Source of the DNA: Candidatus Caldarchaeum subterraneum
GTDB taxonomy: Archaea > Thermoproteota > Nitrososphaeria_A > Caldarchaeales > Caldarchaeaceae
Assembly (NCBI GenBank): GCA_000270325.1
Contig: BA000048.1
Location: forward strand, 579,709-643,708
Direction: 5' to 3'
Length of the DNA stretch: 64,000 bases
Position 1 is the stretch's first letter; each line of letters begins with the position of its first letter. The notes beneath the pieces were generated by a model that was given only the letters and a program-made list of their open reading frames with translations, was not told the DNA's origin and made no database searches. The position numbers and the translations under genes were made by a program. Positions 7,980 to 16,334 of the stretch are shown piece after piece.

Positions 7980-8344
7980 CATGGTTGACAAGCCTCGTGG
8001 AGCAGCTTGTCCAAACAATCCGCGGCGAAGCAGGCATACCGGTGTATGTTGGCTGGAGGCCAGCCACAACGCTTCCCATGGCCACCCTCCAGATAAGAAA
8101 CTGCGAAATAACACCCCTCGACCTCTCAGCAAACATCCACCTCATCACAGCCGATGTCCAAATCGATTTCTGGCACAGCTCCGCGAAAGCATGCGACGAA
8201 ACAGTCGAGAAAACTCTCGCAGCCCTCGAGCAGGCCCGCGGGAGCCTCGGCATCTTTTTCCTCGGCGTGGAAGGCTTGGCCGACGTCGGCGACGAGAAGG
8301 CCTTCAGGAAAATGCTTCTCCTCAGGCTGAAGACGGTGAAATAG
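7976..8344 (+). CDS. Head-tail completion / tail terminator-like protein
   Basis: A 122-residue alpha/beta protein starting at TTG 7976, which overlaps the upstream stop as TTGA. It opens with a helix (LTSLVEQLVQTIRGE), then strands (IPVYVGW, MATLQIRNCEI, TADVQIDFWHS) and a helix (CDETVEKTLAALEQA), the order expected for tail-terminator or minor tail proteins between connector and tail tube. The function is from order and fold pattern only. Confidence 0.55.
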   Translation: MTWLTSLVEQLVQTIRGEAGIPVYVGWRPATTLPMATLQIRNCEITPLDLSANIHLITADVQIDFWHSSAKACDETVEKTLAALEQARGSLGIFFLGVEGLADVGDEKAFRKMLLLRLKTVK

Positions 8345-8647
8345 TTGTGCATATTCCGGATAAACCGCGGCAGAAAATACTACTGTGGAAAACGATACCC
8401 GCTTCCATGTTCGCCGCATGTATGCCCCTTCGGCGACGTGTTGTGGCAGGGGCTTGTCAACAGAGACTACAAGCCGAGCCGCTACTGGTTGATGCCGTCG
8501 ATGACGCATGTCGATTCGGCGGAGGATGCGTGGAGATGTCTTGCATCGGGAGAGGCTCTGTATGTTGTGAAGGAGATTGTCTACAGCGTTGGTGAAGGGG
8601 TTGGGAAACGGTTTCGAAAAGGCTCTGAGCTTGGTGAAGTTTCCTGA
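8345..8647 (+). CDS. Cys-rich small hypothetical viral protein
   Basis: A 100-residue protein starting at TTG 8345 immediately after the upstream stop. The first 30 residues contain four cysteines (C2, C14, C22, C27) and many basic residues, so a metal-binding knuckle is possible. The rest is mixed alpha/beta. I do not recognise it. It overlaps the subtilase frame by up to 71 nt, depending on which start that gene uses. Confidence 0.5.
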   Translation: MCIFRINRGRKYYCGKRYPLPCSPHVCPFGDVLWQGLVNRDYKPSRYWLMPSMTHVDSAEDAWRCLASGEALYVVKEIVYSVGEGVGKRFRKGSELGEVS

Positions 8648-9500
8648 GGTGGCTGACGAGTTCACGGGAGCGGGTGTGAAGGTGGTTTTCATCGACAGCG
8701 GCTGCAGCCCAGAACATCCGCTCAAAGACTGTGTAAACCTCACCGAGACATCCCGCATCGACACCGAGTCACACGGCGCCTATGTCCACGCGGTTCTCGC
8801 ATCCATGCTCCCCGACGCCGAGTTCTACCTCGTCAAGGTCCCCGACCCGCTCACCGACAACCTCCTGATAACAGCTCTCAGCGAAGCCAGCAGACTCAGC
8901 CCCCATGTCATCAACCTCTCGATAACAAGCGAGGTCCCCAGCGACGGCACAGACCCTGCGTCAACATACGTAAACCATGTGGCGCGGAGAAGTGTTGTAG
9001 CTGTTGCGGCGGGAAACGGTGGGCCGAAGATGATGAGCATAGGGTCTCCCGCGGTTGCTGAGAAAGCTTTGACTGTCGGGGCGGTGGATACGCGGGGAAG
9101 GCTGTGGAAACGCTCAAGCAGAGGCCCCACGCTCGACGGTCGATGGAAAACGGAAATAGTGGCGCCAACCGGCTACAAGCCACCCAAATCAAGTGAAGAG
9201 GTCTGGGGCACAAGCTTCGCAACACCCATAGCAGCCGCCGTCGCAGCCCATCTAAACAAAAGGCTCAACAACCCATACACAGCCACCCGAGTAATGATGC
9301 TGACAGCAGCGCCGGTAAACATCGTCCAAGCACCTGCGACAACGCTCACAGGCCTCCGCAAAGCAGCTTTGATAAGAAAACTCGTCGCCACATGGCCGCG
9401 AATATATGACCCCAGAAACTTGGCGGGGATGGGGCTGGTTGATGCAGCGGCCGCAGCTGCTCTTCTGAAGCAGCTCGCCCAAACCTTCTCAACCCTATAA
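8577..9500 (+). CDS. Subtilisin-like serine protease (S8) in the structural operon
   Basis: A 307-residue protease with a complete subtilase catalytic set: Asp40 in FIDSG, His66 in SHG, the oxyanion Asn147 in AAGNGG and Ser213 in GTSFATP. It has no signal peptide and no propeptide, so it should act in the cytoplasm or inside the virion. It sits between head-completion genes and the tail tube gene, where a second maturation protease is unusual. The start may be TTG 8577, GTG 8592 or GTG 8634; the later ones reduce the overlap with the previous gene. Confidence 0.88.
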   Translation: MSTALVKGLGNGFEKALSLVKFPEVADEFTGAGVKVVFIDSGCSPEHPLKDCVNLTETSRIDTESHGAYVHAVLASMLPDAEFYLVKVPDPLTDNLLITALSEASRLSPHVINLSITSEVPSDGTDPASTYVNHVARRSVVAVAAGNGGPKMMSIGSPAVAEKALTVGAVDTRGRLWKRSSRGPTLDGRWKTEIVAPTGYKPPKSSEEVWGTSFATPIAAAVAAHLNKRLNNPYTATRVMMLTAAPVNIVQAPATTLTGLRKAALIRKLVATWPRIYDPRNLAGMGLVDAAAAAALLKQLAQTFSTL

Positions 9501-9522
9501 AACCTAGCGAGTCAGGGATGCC

Positions 9523-10413
9523 ATGGTTTTCCGCAAACTAGTAACATACGGCGAAGAAACAAGCTACGGCCAAACTCCTGCAGATGTTTCGCGGTGGATT
9601 GGCGGCGTAACCTCCTTCAGCGGCGGCGTGGAGCCCGTAAGCGAGGAAGTGCCAACTCTCTCGGGTTCACGGGTCTTTCAGACACTTGTCCACGGCCTCG
9701 ACGTCTCACCCAACATGGAATTCTATGTCCAGAACCCGCGGATACTCAAGTACGCATTCGGCAAGGTCACGAACACAGGCGCCTCCCCGCCATATACGCA
9801 TCTTCTCGAGATAAAGGAGGACTATGAGCTGCCGTCCATCACGTTGGTGGAGCATCGCCTCGGAGCAGGGGGACACGGCTACGTATACAACGGATGCCGC
9901 GTCGACAAGCTCAGCCTCAGCTGGGAGGAGGACAACTTTCTAAAAACGTCGATGGATTTCAGAGCCACACGAGTAACCAAGACAACAGCTCTACCCACAC
10001 CCGAGGAGGAGACAAAGAGTTTCTACAGCTCCTCATCCAAAACCGTTGAGATAAACGGTGTCGAAATAGGCTACGTGGTCTCAGGCTCCGTCACGCTCTC
10101 AAACAACATCGTCGCCTTTCCACGGCAAGGTGACTTCCACCAGAAACACGTGGCTGGAAACGCGCAGCTCGAAGCAGAGCTGGAGCTCTACTATCTCGAC
10201 AGCAGCATCGTCGATTTGATGATTGGCAAGACACGGTTTGATGTGAAGATACGGTTCAGCAGAGGCTCTGATGACTATCTCGAGATTAGACTTGATGACT
10301 GCGTATGTGGTGTGGAGTCGGTGTTGGAGGCGGAGGGTGAGATGATGCAGACGGTTTCTCTCAAGCCATCTAACATGAGCATTCTCGTGGTCGACGACGT
10401 GGAGGCCTACTGA
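9523..10413 (+). CDS. Major tail tube protein
   Basis: A 296-residue beta-rich protein located just before the tail-assembly chaperone genes, the expected place for the tail tube. It starts with a short helix-free segment (TYGEETSYGQ) typical of siphovirus tail tube N-termini and has a paired set of beta domains (about residues 40-170 and 180-290). It would polymerise around the tape measure. Confidence comes mainly from order and composition. Confidence 0.75.
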   Translation: MVFRKLVTYGEETSYGQTPADVSRWIGGVTSFSGGVEPVSEEVPTLSGSRVFQTLVHGLDVSPNMEFYVQNPRILKYAFGKVTNTGASPPYTHLLEIKEDYELPSITLVEHRLGAGGHGYVYNGCRVDKLSLSWEEDNFLKTSMDFRATRVTKTTALPTPEEETKSFYSSSSKTVEINGVEIGYVVSGSVTLSNNIVAFPRQGDFHQKHVAGNAQLEAELELYYLDSSIVDLMIGKTRFDVKIRFSRGSDDYLEIRLDDCVCGVESVLEAEGEMMQTVSLKPSNMSILVVDDVEAY

Positions 10414-10417
10414 GAAG

Positions 10418-10774
10418 ATGTCCAAACAGGTTCCGCCGCCTGATGAGCTGAAGAAGAAAACCTCTCCCACCGAGCTTTTCAAGAAGTTTGAGGAGTTTGA
10501 GGCTTTTGGCCACAGGTTCAGGATACGGAGGATGACGCTTGCCGAGGAGCTGGAGTGGTACGGCGAGAGGGATAAGATACTTGCAGAGAACGGTTTTTCG
10601 CAGGCTGAGAAGCTGGCGAAGATATGGGAGCGGCTGCTGCAGCGGGTTGTCGAGAGCCCACGGCTCGAAAACTATGTCGATGAGCTTCCCACACCTGTGC
10701 TCGCCCGCCTCATACAGGCTATCACCGAACTACATCTCTGGAACATGGATTTTCGCAGCTCACCGCAGGCCTGA
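10418..10774 (+). CDS. Tail assembly chaperone, gpG-like
   Basis: A 118-residue mostly helical acidic/basic protein (FKKFEEFEAFGHRFRIRRMTLAEELEWY, later PVLARLIQAITELHLWN) placed between tail tube and tape measure. This is the lambda gpG position and style. The reading frame ends at 10774, but a -1 shift at 10747-10753 would extend it by 56 residues (see 10753..10923). The shorter and longer products would chaperone the tape measure. Confidence 0.75.
   Translation: MSKQVPPPDELKKKTSPTELFKKFEEFEAFGHRFRIRRMTLAEELEWYGERDKILAENGFSQAEKLAKIWERLLQRVVESPRLENYVDELPTPVLARLIQAITELHLWNMDFRSSPQA
10747..10753 (+). other. Candidate -1 ribosomal frameshift slippery site (GGATTTT)
   Basis: This is the only homopolymer run in the stretch where the gpG frame and the -1 frame are both open (10684-10774). 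In the zero frame it reads G GAT TTT; the A-site TTT re-pairs perfectly after a -1 slip, while the P-site pairing is imperfect. It is in the position of the lambda G/GT slip site, near the end of gpG. Confidence 0.5.
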
Positions 10775-10923
10775 GACTAAACCATGCATACATCTATTTT
10801 CTCCTCGCCGAGAAATATGGCTGGACACACAGCCAAATACTCAGCCTCACGAGAACAGAGGCTCTCTACTATCTTCTCGCACCCGTGGCCTATGAGAGGG
10901 AGAGAAGGAGGCGGAAAAAGTGA
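10753..10923 (+). CDS. gpT-like extension of the tail chaperone, expressed by -1 frameshift
   Basis: An open stretch of 56 codons plus stop in the -1 frame relative to gpG. Its frame has been open since 10684 but has no ATG, GTG or TTG codon until a GTG 15 codons before its end, so independent initiation is unlikely. The peptide contains LLAEKYGWTHSQILSLTRTE followed by a basic tail, the usual helix-W-x-x-x-x-I-x-x-L pattern of T-type extensions. Fusion with gpG would give about 168 residues. Its TGA overlaps the GTG start of the next gene. Confidence 0.65.
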   Translation, partial: SQLTAGLRLNHAYIYFLLAEKYGWTHSQILSLTRTEALYYLLAPVAYERERRRRKK

Positions 10924-11243
10924 TTAGGGTTCTGGGTGTGGAGGCGGCTTCGCGGGGCTTGGAGAAACTCGGCGAAGATGCTGTGAAGCATGTGGAGAAA
11001 GTTTTGGCAGCTGCTGCGGAGGAGTGCATGAGTAGGGCGAGGGAGAACGCGCCCGTTAGAACTGGACGACTGCGTGAAAGCATCGCGGTGTCGAGACAGG
11101 ATAAACTGGCCTACGTCGTCGAAGCATCCGCGCCCTATGCGGGCTATGTGGAGTTTGGGACATCGCGGCAGCGTCCACGCCGCTACATGCAGACAGCCCT
11201 TCTCCAAACACTCCAGACCCTCCGCAGACGGCTCCAGCCCTGA
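10920..11243 (+). CDS. HK97 gp10-like tail completion protein
   Basis: A 107-residue protein with the signature of the HK97-gp10 family: a helix rich in A/E/K, then APVRTGRLRESI, a strand pair (AYVVEASAPYAGYVEFGT) and the PRRYMQ.A end. It begins at GTG 10920, overlapping the previous stop by 4 nt. In most siphoviruses this gene precedes the tail tube; here it follows the chaperones. Confidence 0.85.
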   Translation: MIRVLGVEAASRGLEKLGEDAVKHVEKVLAAAAEECMSRARENAPVRTGRLRESIAVSRQDKLAYVVEASAPYAGYVEFGTSRQRPRRYMQTALLQTLQTLRRRLQP

Positions 11244-11278
11244 CCAAGGTTTATCAAACCCTGTGAAAAGGAGAAGAC

Positions 11279-11842
11279 ATGCGCGTAAGCCCCGTAACAA
11301 TTCTCGCGGTCTTCATCATAGGTTTCTTCACAGGATACCTAGTGTATAGCAGCACCGCCCCATCACCTCCAACCATCACCAAAACAACAACAGCACCCAC
11401 CACAATTCGCCAAACATTCACAACAACAATCCTTTCAACACAGACAACAACCATCACATCCAGCTACAAGGTTGGCGGAAAACCTGTCGACCTAGTGGCA
11501 ACCGTTTACAGAATAGTTGACGGCGACACCTTCGACGCTTTCCCATCGGGGCGTGTGAGACTCGCGGACATCAACACACCTGAGAGAAACGAGCCCGGCT
11601 ACAACGAGGCGAAGGAGGCGCTGCGACGTCTCGTCGAAGGCAAACAAGTCTTTCTCGACGTAGATAACGTGAACGTGATGGATAGTTACCAGAGGCTTGT
11701 GGCGGTGGTGTATGTGCAGCACAACAGCACGCATGTTCTCAACGTCAACCTCTGGCTAGTCACAAACGGCTACGCCGTGTTCCGTGACTTCAACAACGAA
11801 TTCAACCCATCCACGTGGAGCCTTTACCTCCCGTTCAGCTGA
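11279..11842 (+). CDS. Membrane-anchored staphylococcal-type nuclease (SNase/thermonuclease)
   Basis: A 187-residue protein: an N-terminal membrane anchor (about residues 7-24), a Thr-rich stalk (27-62), then an SNase/OB-fold domain. The catalytic pattern VDGDTF followed by VRLADINTPE is present, and a later RLVAVVYV strand fits the third motif. GGAG lies before ATG 11279. It would expose a nuclease on the outer face of the cell or virion membrane. The anchor-plus-Thr-stalk design resembles host surface proteins in this window. Confidence 0.8.
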   Translation: MRVSPVTILAVFIIGFFTGYLVYSSTAPSPPTITKTTTAPTTIRQTFTTTILSTQTTTITSSYKVGGKPVDLVATVYRIVDGDTFDAFPSGRVRLADINTPERNEPGYNEAKEALRRLVEGKQVFLDVDNVNVMDSYQRLVAVVYVQHNSTHVLNVNLWLVTNGYAVFRDFNNEFNPSTWSLYLPFS

Positions 11843-12103
11843 TCATCTGTGGAGAAGCCAGCCCAGCAACACGCCGTCGAGAAACTCGGCCAACCTCCTC
11901 CGCCGCTTGGCCTTTTTCTCAATCTCTTCTCTGCTTTCCTCACGTGAAACCTCATAGCCGAGAATCTTTGGACGCAGTATGCTGAACTGTGTTTGGCACT
12001 CTAGGCACTCGAAGCTCTGCGGAATTCCTGCTTCTACTTTAGCGGGTATGAGGTTTGTTCCCCGGCAAACGGGGCACGCGACTTTTATCTTGACTTCTTT
12101 CAC
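11843..12103 (-). CDS. Zinc-ribbon protein inserted opposite to the late operon
   Basis: An 86-residue protein starting at GTG 12103. It has C-P-x-C near residue 10 and C-L-E-C near residue 34, a four-cysteine zinc ribbon, then a very basic region (EKKAKRRRRLAEF) and a short apolar end. Its stop directly abuts the SNase stop. The inverted orientation inside a rightward late operon is typical of accessory cargo genes. Possibly a nucleic-acid-binding regulator. Confidence 0.6.
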   Translation of the reverse strand: MKEVKIKVACPVCRGTNLIPAKVEAGIPQSFECLECQTQFSILRPKILGYEVSREESREEIEKKAKRRRRLAEFLDGVLLGWLLHR

Positions 12104-12177
12104 AAGGTTTGTTCCTGTGCTTTAGAGATAAGTTTTGCGTTTCTGAGCTTGATAACTTTTTTCAACGGTGGGTCTCC

Positions 12178-14472
12178 GTGCCGCTTCCCAATTTCTCCGT
12201 GAAGGTTTTGCTCGAGGCAGAGGATAACTTGGCGAAGACGCTTGCCTATGCACGGTCTCAGTTGGAGAGTTTCGGCGACGCTGGTGTGAGGGAGGCGGGG
12301 AGGCTTGGCTCAGCCTTCGAAGTTCTCGGCTCGGCGTTGAGTAGGGCCCTTGGCATAGCCTTCTACCAGGCAGGAGCATATCTCCAAAACTTTCTCAGAG
12401 GCTCCATCCAGGCCTTTACAGAGTTTGAGGCCGCGGCAACACGTCTCGCATCACTCACAGCATCGGCAGGTGAATCGGTTAACATGCTCGCCTACGCCTT
12501 CAGGGCGGCTGCATCGGCGGCAGCACGGGAGATGAGTGTCTCAGGAGCAGAGGCCATGAAAGCCTTGGAGGCCTTGGTCAAGGCAGGCCTCTCCGGCGCA
12601 GATGCGTTGCAGGCTCTTCGTTATTCTCTTGCTCTTGCTAGAATCGAGGGCGAGGACTATGGGAAAGCTGCTTCAAACCTTGTGCAGGTGATGGCGCAGT
12701 TCGGTGTCGAGGGGAGTCGGGCGGCTGTGGCCGTGGATGTTCTGGTTAACGCGTCGCGTCTCGGTATAGGCTCCGCCACAGATTTTGCACAGGGCTTAGC
12801 CAACGTCGGTTCAACGGCGCGCGCGATGGGGATGTCGCTGCAGGAGACAACGGCTTGGCTGGTCGCCTTGGAGAGAAGGCTCGGCTCAGCCGAGGAAGCA
12901 GGCACACAGCTGGCCCGGCTCCTCATCAACCTCTACGAAGTCGCGGCCAAGCTTGGCGTCCCAGTCAGAGACTCGGCAGACCATCTGAGAACAGCAAGCG
13001 AAATCATGCTCGACATCATAGCACGTGTCCGCGAGCTCGGTGGAGATTTTGAAGCCCTCCAAAGCAGGCTGGCCGGCGTCGACACAAGAGCCGTCAAAGC
13101 GCTTTTCACGCTCTCGCAGATGAATGAGTCTTTCACGGAGCTTGTCGCAGGTGTCTCCGAGGCGGGAACTGCCTTGAGAACGTTTGAGGAATATCTCGGC
13201 ACGGCGGAGGGCAGGGCTGCGGCGCTGCGGGCTGAGACCGACAGGCTTCAGAGAATGGTGGGCGAGTCTCTCTCCGCGATATACTACATGGTTGGGCCCT
13301 ATGTGTTGAAGGCTTTTGACGCCGTGGTGACTGCGTGGCGGGGGATAATCGCCGCGGCTGTTGACAGCAGGTTTGACCAGCGGCTTGCATACATCGAGAC
13401 GCAGCTCCGCATTCTTGGCAGAATATCTGAGGAAGAGGCGAGCTCATTCATCCGCTCATGGGTTGAGATGGGTGACATATCTCTTGAGGAGGGGCTGAGG
13501 ATAGCTGAGGCTGTCGCTATCTACGATGAAAACATCCAAACGCTTGTCGAGCGGGCCCGAGTCGCCGGTGTCGAGGTTCCCGACTCCTTTAGACAAATGG
13601 CCGATGCGGTGGGAAGCGCCGTCTCCGACTCTGTGTCACGGATGTCTGAGTTGAATCTGGCTCTGGGTAGGGTGGAGCAGGTGGTTAAAGACCTTGGCTT
13701 GGCTTCGAAGGGTTTGGCGGCTGGCCTTGATTTCTACAACGTGTTGAAGCAGGTGCATGAAGCGCTTGGTGTCGCGGAGCCGTTGACCGAGGAGCAGGCC
13801 AAGAGCATGGAGTATCTCGCTGCGGCGCAGTCGGTCGTCAACTACACCAGCCAGCTCCTCTCCCTACAGCAGCAGGCTCTCCAGCTCTACATGATGGGAG
13901 CAACCGAGGCAGGCAACATGCTCACAGCCATGATGCAGGGCCTATCACAGGCCCTAGCAGACGGAAACATCACACAATCTGAGTTCATAGCCTTGCTGGG
14001 AACACTCGGAGTTAACGCAGGCAACGTAGCAGGCTCCCTTCACGGGATGCTTGTCAAAGCACTCGAGACCACGCGTCAAGCCGTCGAAGGCAACGTCTCC
14101 AGCGTCCAGTCTCTCATCAACTACCTCAACACACTCAACGGCCAAGTGATCAGATACACAATTGTCGAGGAACGTGTCACAATACACAGCAGCACAGGAG
14201 GCGGCAGCGGAGCTGAAATAGTGCATGAGACAGGCGGCCGCTTCTTTGAAGAATACCAACGTGGCGCGTGGTATGTGCCGAATACTGGGCCCGCGATATT
14301 GCATGAGGGTGAGATGGTGCTGCCCCGTTCTGTGGCTGAGTGGTTTCGCAGAGGCGGTGTATCCACAGTCGTCAACATCAACATGAGTGTAAACTTCTCC
14401 GGTGAAAGAGGCGCTGACGCTGCCGAGGTTCTTAGCCGCGAGCTTGTGAAGAGGCTGAGGGCTGCGCTATGA
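12178..14472 (+). CDS. Tail tape measure protein (TP901-type)
   Basis: About 764 residues, Ala-rich and largely helical, with the conserved tape-measure core (FTEFEAAATRLASLTAS, then MSVSGAEAMKALEALVKAGLSGADALQAL and MGMSLQETTAWLVALERR). The middle has apolar helices (LSAIYYMVGPYVLKAF) and the C-terminus has HEGEMVLPRSV, the usual closing motif. Length sets tail length: by the common rule of about 1.5 angstrom per residue, a tail near 115 nm is inferred. GTG 12178 is the preferred start; the frame is open to 12109. It ends in an ATGA overlap with the hub gene. Confidence 0.88.
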   Translation: MPLPNFSVKVLLEAEDNLAKTLAYARSQLESFGDAGVREAGRLGSAFEVLGSALSRALGIAFYQAGAYLQNFLRGSIQAFTEFEAAATRLASLTASAGESVNMLAYAFRAAASAAAREMSVSGAEAMKALEALVKAGLSGADALQALRYSLALARIEGEDYGKAASNLVQVMAQFGVEGSRAAVAVDVLVNASRLGIGSATDFAQGLANVGSTARAMGMSLQETTAWLVALERRLGSAEEAGTQLARLLINLYEVAAKLGVPVRDSADHLRTASEIMLDIIARVRELGGDFEALQSRLAGVDTRAVKALFTLSQMNESFTELVAGVSEAGTALRTFEEYLGTAEGRAAALRAETDRLQRMVGESLSAIYYMVGPYVLKAFDAVVTAWRGIIAAAVDSRFDQRLAYIETQLRILGRISEEEASSFIRSWVEMGDISLEEGLRIAEAVAIYDENIQTLVERARVAGVEVPDSFRQMADAVGSAVSDSVSRMSELNLALGRVEQVVKDLGLASKGLAAGLDFYNVLKQVHEALGVAEPLTEEQAKSMEYLAAAQSVVNYTSQLLSLQQQALQLYMMGATEAGNMLTAMMQGLSQALADGNITQSEFIALLGTLGVNAGNVAGSLHGMLVKALETTRQAVEGNVSSVQSLINYLNTLNGQVIRYTIVEERVTIHSSTGGGSGAEIVHETGGRFFEEYQRGAWYVPNTGPAILHEGEMVLPRSVAEWFRRGGVSTVVNINMSVNFSGERGADAAEVLSRELVKRLRAAL

Positions 14473-16334
14473 TTCTCGAGGTTTACAGAGGCGGTGGATG
14501 GGTTGATTTCTCGGACACTGTGACGTCGCTGCGATGGAGACTTGAGAGCCGTAGCCTCGAGGCTCTCGAGGTAGATGTGCTTGCCCACGTTGAAGTGGGT
14601 GAGAGAGTGAGGCTTCGCCGTGGTTCAACCATTCTTTTTGAGGGAGTGGTTTACGAAGTGGGCAGAAAACATCAGAGAGGCGACATAGCACGCTGCAGCT
14701 TCACCTCTCACAGTGACTTGATACTCTACGACCGTCACGTGGTTTTCCGCGAATATCCAACAGGAACTACCGCGGGGGCAATCATCAGAGACCTCGCATC
14801 TCTTGAACAAGGTGTCGATGTCACCGAGGTAAGTGAAGGACCAGCTCTCACCAGCAACTGGTCGATAGAAAACGTCGAAGCCTTGAAGATTATGCAGGAC
14901 ATCGCCAAAGCCACCAACCACTGGCTACGAATGAAGCCCGGGAAGAAGCTGCTCTACAAACCTAAGACAACATCATCTCCCACAGCTTCCATAGACATGG
15001 AGAAGATATTGTCAGCGGAGTACAGCGAGGATAGGTGGAGGCTGCGTAACAGAGTTATCTACGTTGGAGCAGGCGGTGAAGTGCTTGCGGATGTTTATAC
15101 AGGTTTGGGTGACTTGCCCCTCGTTGTCCATGACCCGTTCCTGACCGACAGCTCCGAGGCTATGCGAAGGGCCCAGACACGTCTCAACATGGCAAGCGAA
15201 TACGGCCGCTCACTGAGGCTCCAGATGCATCAACAGATTTTCTCCACCTTGGGCCTTGACCTCGGCGACACCGTCACAGTCAACCTCCCAAGCCTCGGAA
15301 TAGACAACGAAAACCTTCACATACTCGAAATCAGATACGAGACAGATAAGCTGTTTTACGAGGTCGTGCTGGGGGGACGGCTTGAGCTGCTTGAGGATTT
15401 GCTTGATGAAAAGTTCGGCGGAGACCCTGCCGCAAGGTTCGGGCAAAGAATGTCAGCCGCGGAGGCTGCGGGAAACGCTATTGCCTTGTCACAGTCGATT
15501 GCCAAACGATTCACCACCCAGCTGATTCCACGGTTATTCATGACCACCTATGTTCCACCAATACCGTATGCGTCGGGGCAGAACATAACCTATAATGATG
15601 TAGGTGAAGTTGTTCTTGCGAGCGGGTTCACATCAGGTCTGTTTACGCTTGAGTTCATGCCGTCCTCGGAGAACGTGGAGCCGAAGACGCTGAAGTTTGA
15701 CTATAGTAGCGGTGGTGGAGGTGTCACTGTTAATCTGAAACGGGGCAATGGCTCAGTGATAAAAAACAGCATAACCTCGCCTTACAATTTCCCTTACATT
15801 CCCCAGCGGAAAACCTTGGCAGAGAAAGACGCATCAAAGTGGAACATATCGGGCGGCACGCTCAGCGACTCAAACATCTCCATTATCTCTCGCTACTCTC
15901 TCAAAGCCCAAGGCACGGCAGCCATGACGCTCACCTACCCCGCAACCGGCTCGCTTGCATGGAACCTCTCAGAATGCAGCTACTTCAACATCTACGTCTA
16001 TCCATATGCGGACACCACCATAGAAGTAAGAGCCCTGACAAATCCGTCAAACTATTACTCCTCGCAGGTAACCACTTCGGCGGAAAAATTCCAAAAATAT
16101 GTCAAGAAATTATCCGACTTCGTGGCCACGGGGACACCGAGCTGGAGCAACATCAACCAACTACAAATTATTCTCCCCGCCGGCACATACTACATCGACT
16201 TTGACCACGTTTTCACCGCGATAACATATGAGAAGCTGGTGATTGAGGTGAACATGAACAGGCCGAATGCATCATCTACATCGCCTACGTTTAAGCGAGC
16301 GCTGCTATTCTGGAGCGAGGTGACGCAGGCGTGA
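14469..16334 (+). CDS. Tail hub / baseplate protein with C-terminal carbohydrate-binding-like domain
   Basis: A 621-residue protein just after the tape measure, in the distal tail/hub position. The N-terminal 320 residues have the gp27/XkdQ-like style (VTSLRWRLESRSLEALEVDVLAHVEVGERVRLRRG, ENVEALKIMQDIAKATNHWL, RLNMASEYGRSLRLQM). The C-terminal 200 residues are Ser/Tyr/Asn-rich beta structure (KWNISGGTLSDSNISI onward) resembling a jelly-roll sugar-binding domain. It would join tail tip to receptor binding. Function is by position and pattern. Confidence 0.65.
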   Translation: MILEVYRGGGWVDFSDTVTSLRWRLESRSLEALEVDVLAHVEVGERVRLRRGSTILFEGVVYEVGRKHQRGDIARCSFTSHSDLILYDRHVVFREYPTGTTAGAIIRDLASLEQGVDVTEVSEGPALTSNWSIENVEALKIMQDIAKATNHWLRMKPGKKLLYKPKTTSSPTASIDMEKILSAEYSEDRWRLRNRVIYVGAGGEVLADVYTGLGDLPLVVHDPFLTDSSEAMRRAQTRLNMASEYGRSLRLQMHQQIFSTLGLDLGDTVTVNLPSLGIDNENLHILEIRYETDKLFYEVVLGGRLELLEDLLDEKFGGDPAARFGQRMSAAEAAGNAIALSQSIAKRFTTQLIPRLFMTTYVPPIPYASGQNITYNDVGEVVLASGFTSGLFTLEFMPSSENVEPKTLKFDYSSGGGGVTVNLKRGNGSVIKNSITSPYNFPYIPQRKTLAEKDASKWNISGGTLSDSNISIISRYSLKAQGTAAMTLTYPATGSLAWNLSECSYFNIYVYPYADTTIEVRALTNPSNYYSSQVTTSAEKFQKYVKKLSDFVATGTPSWSNINQLQIILPAGTYYIDFDHVFTAITYEKLVIEVNMNRPNASSTSPTFKRALLFWSEVTQA

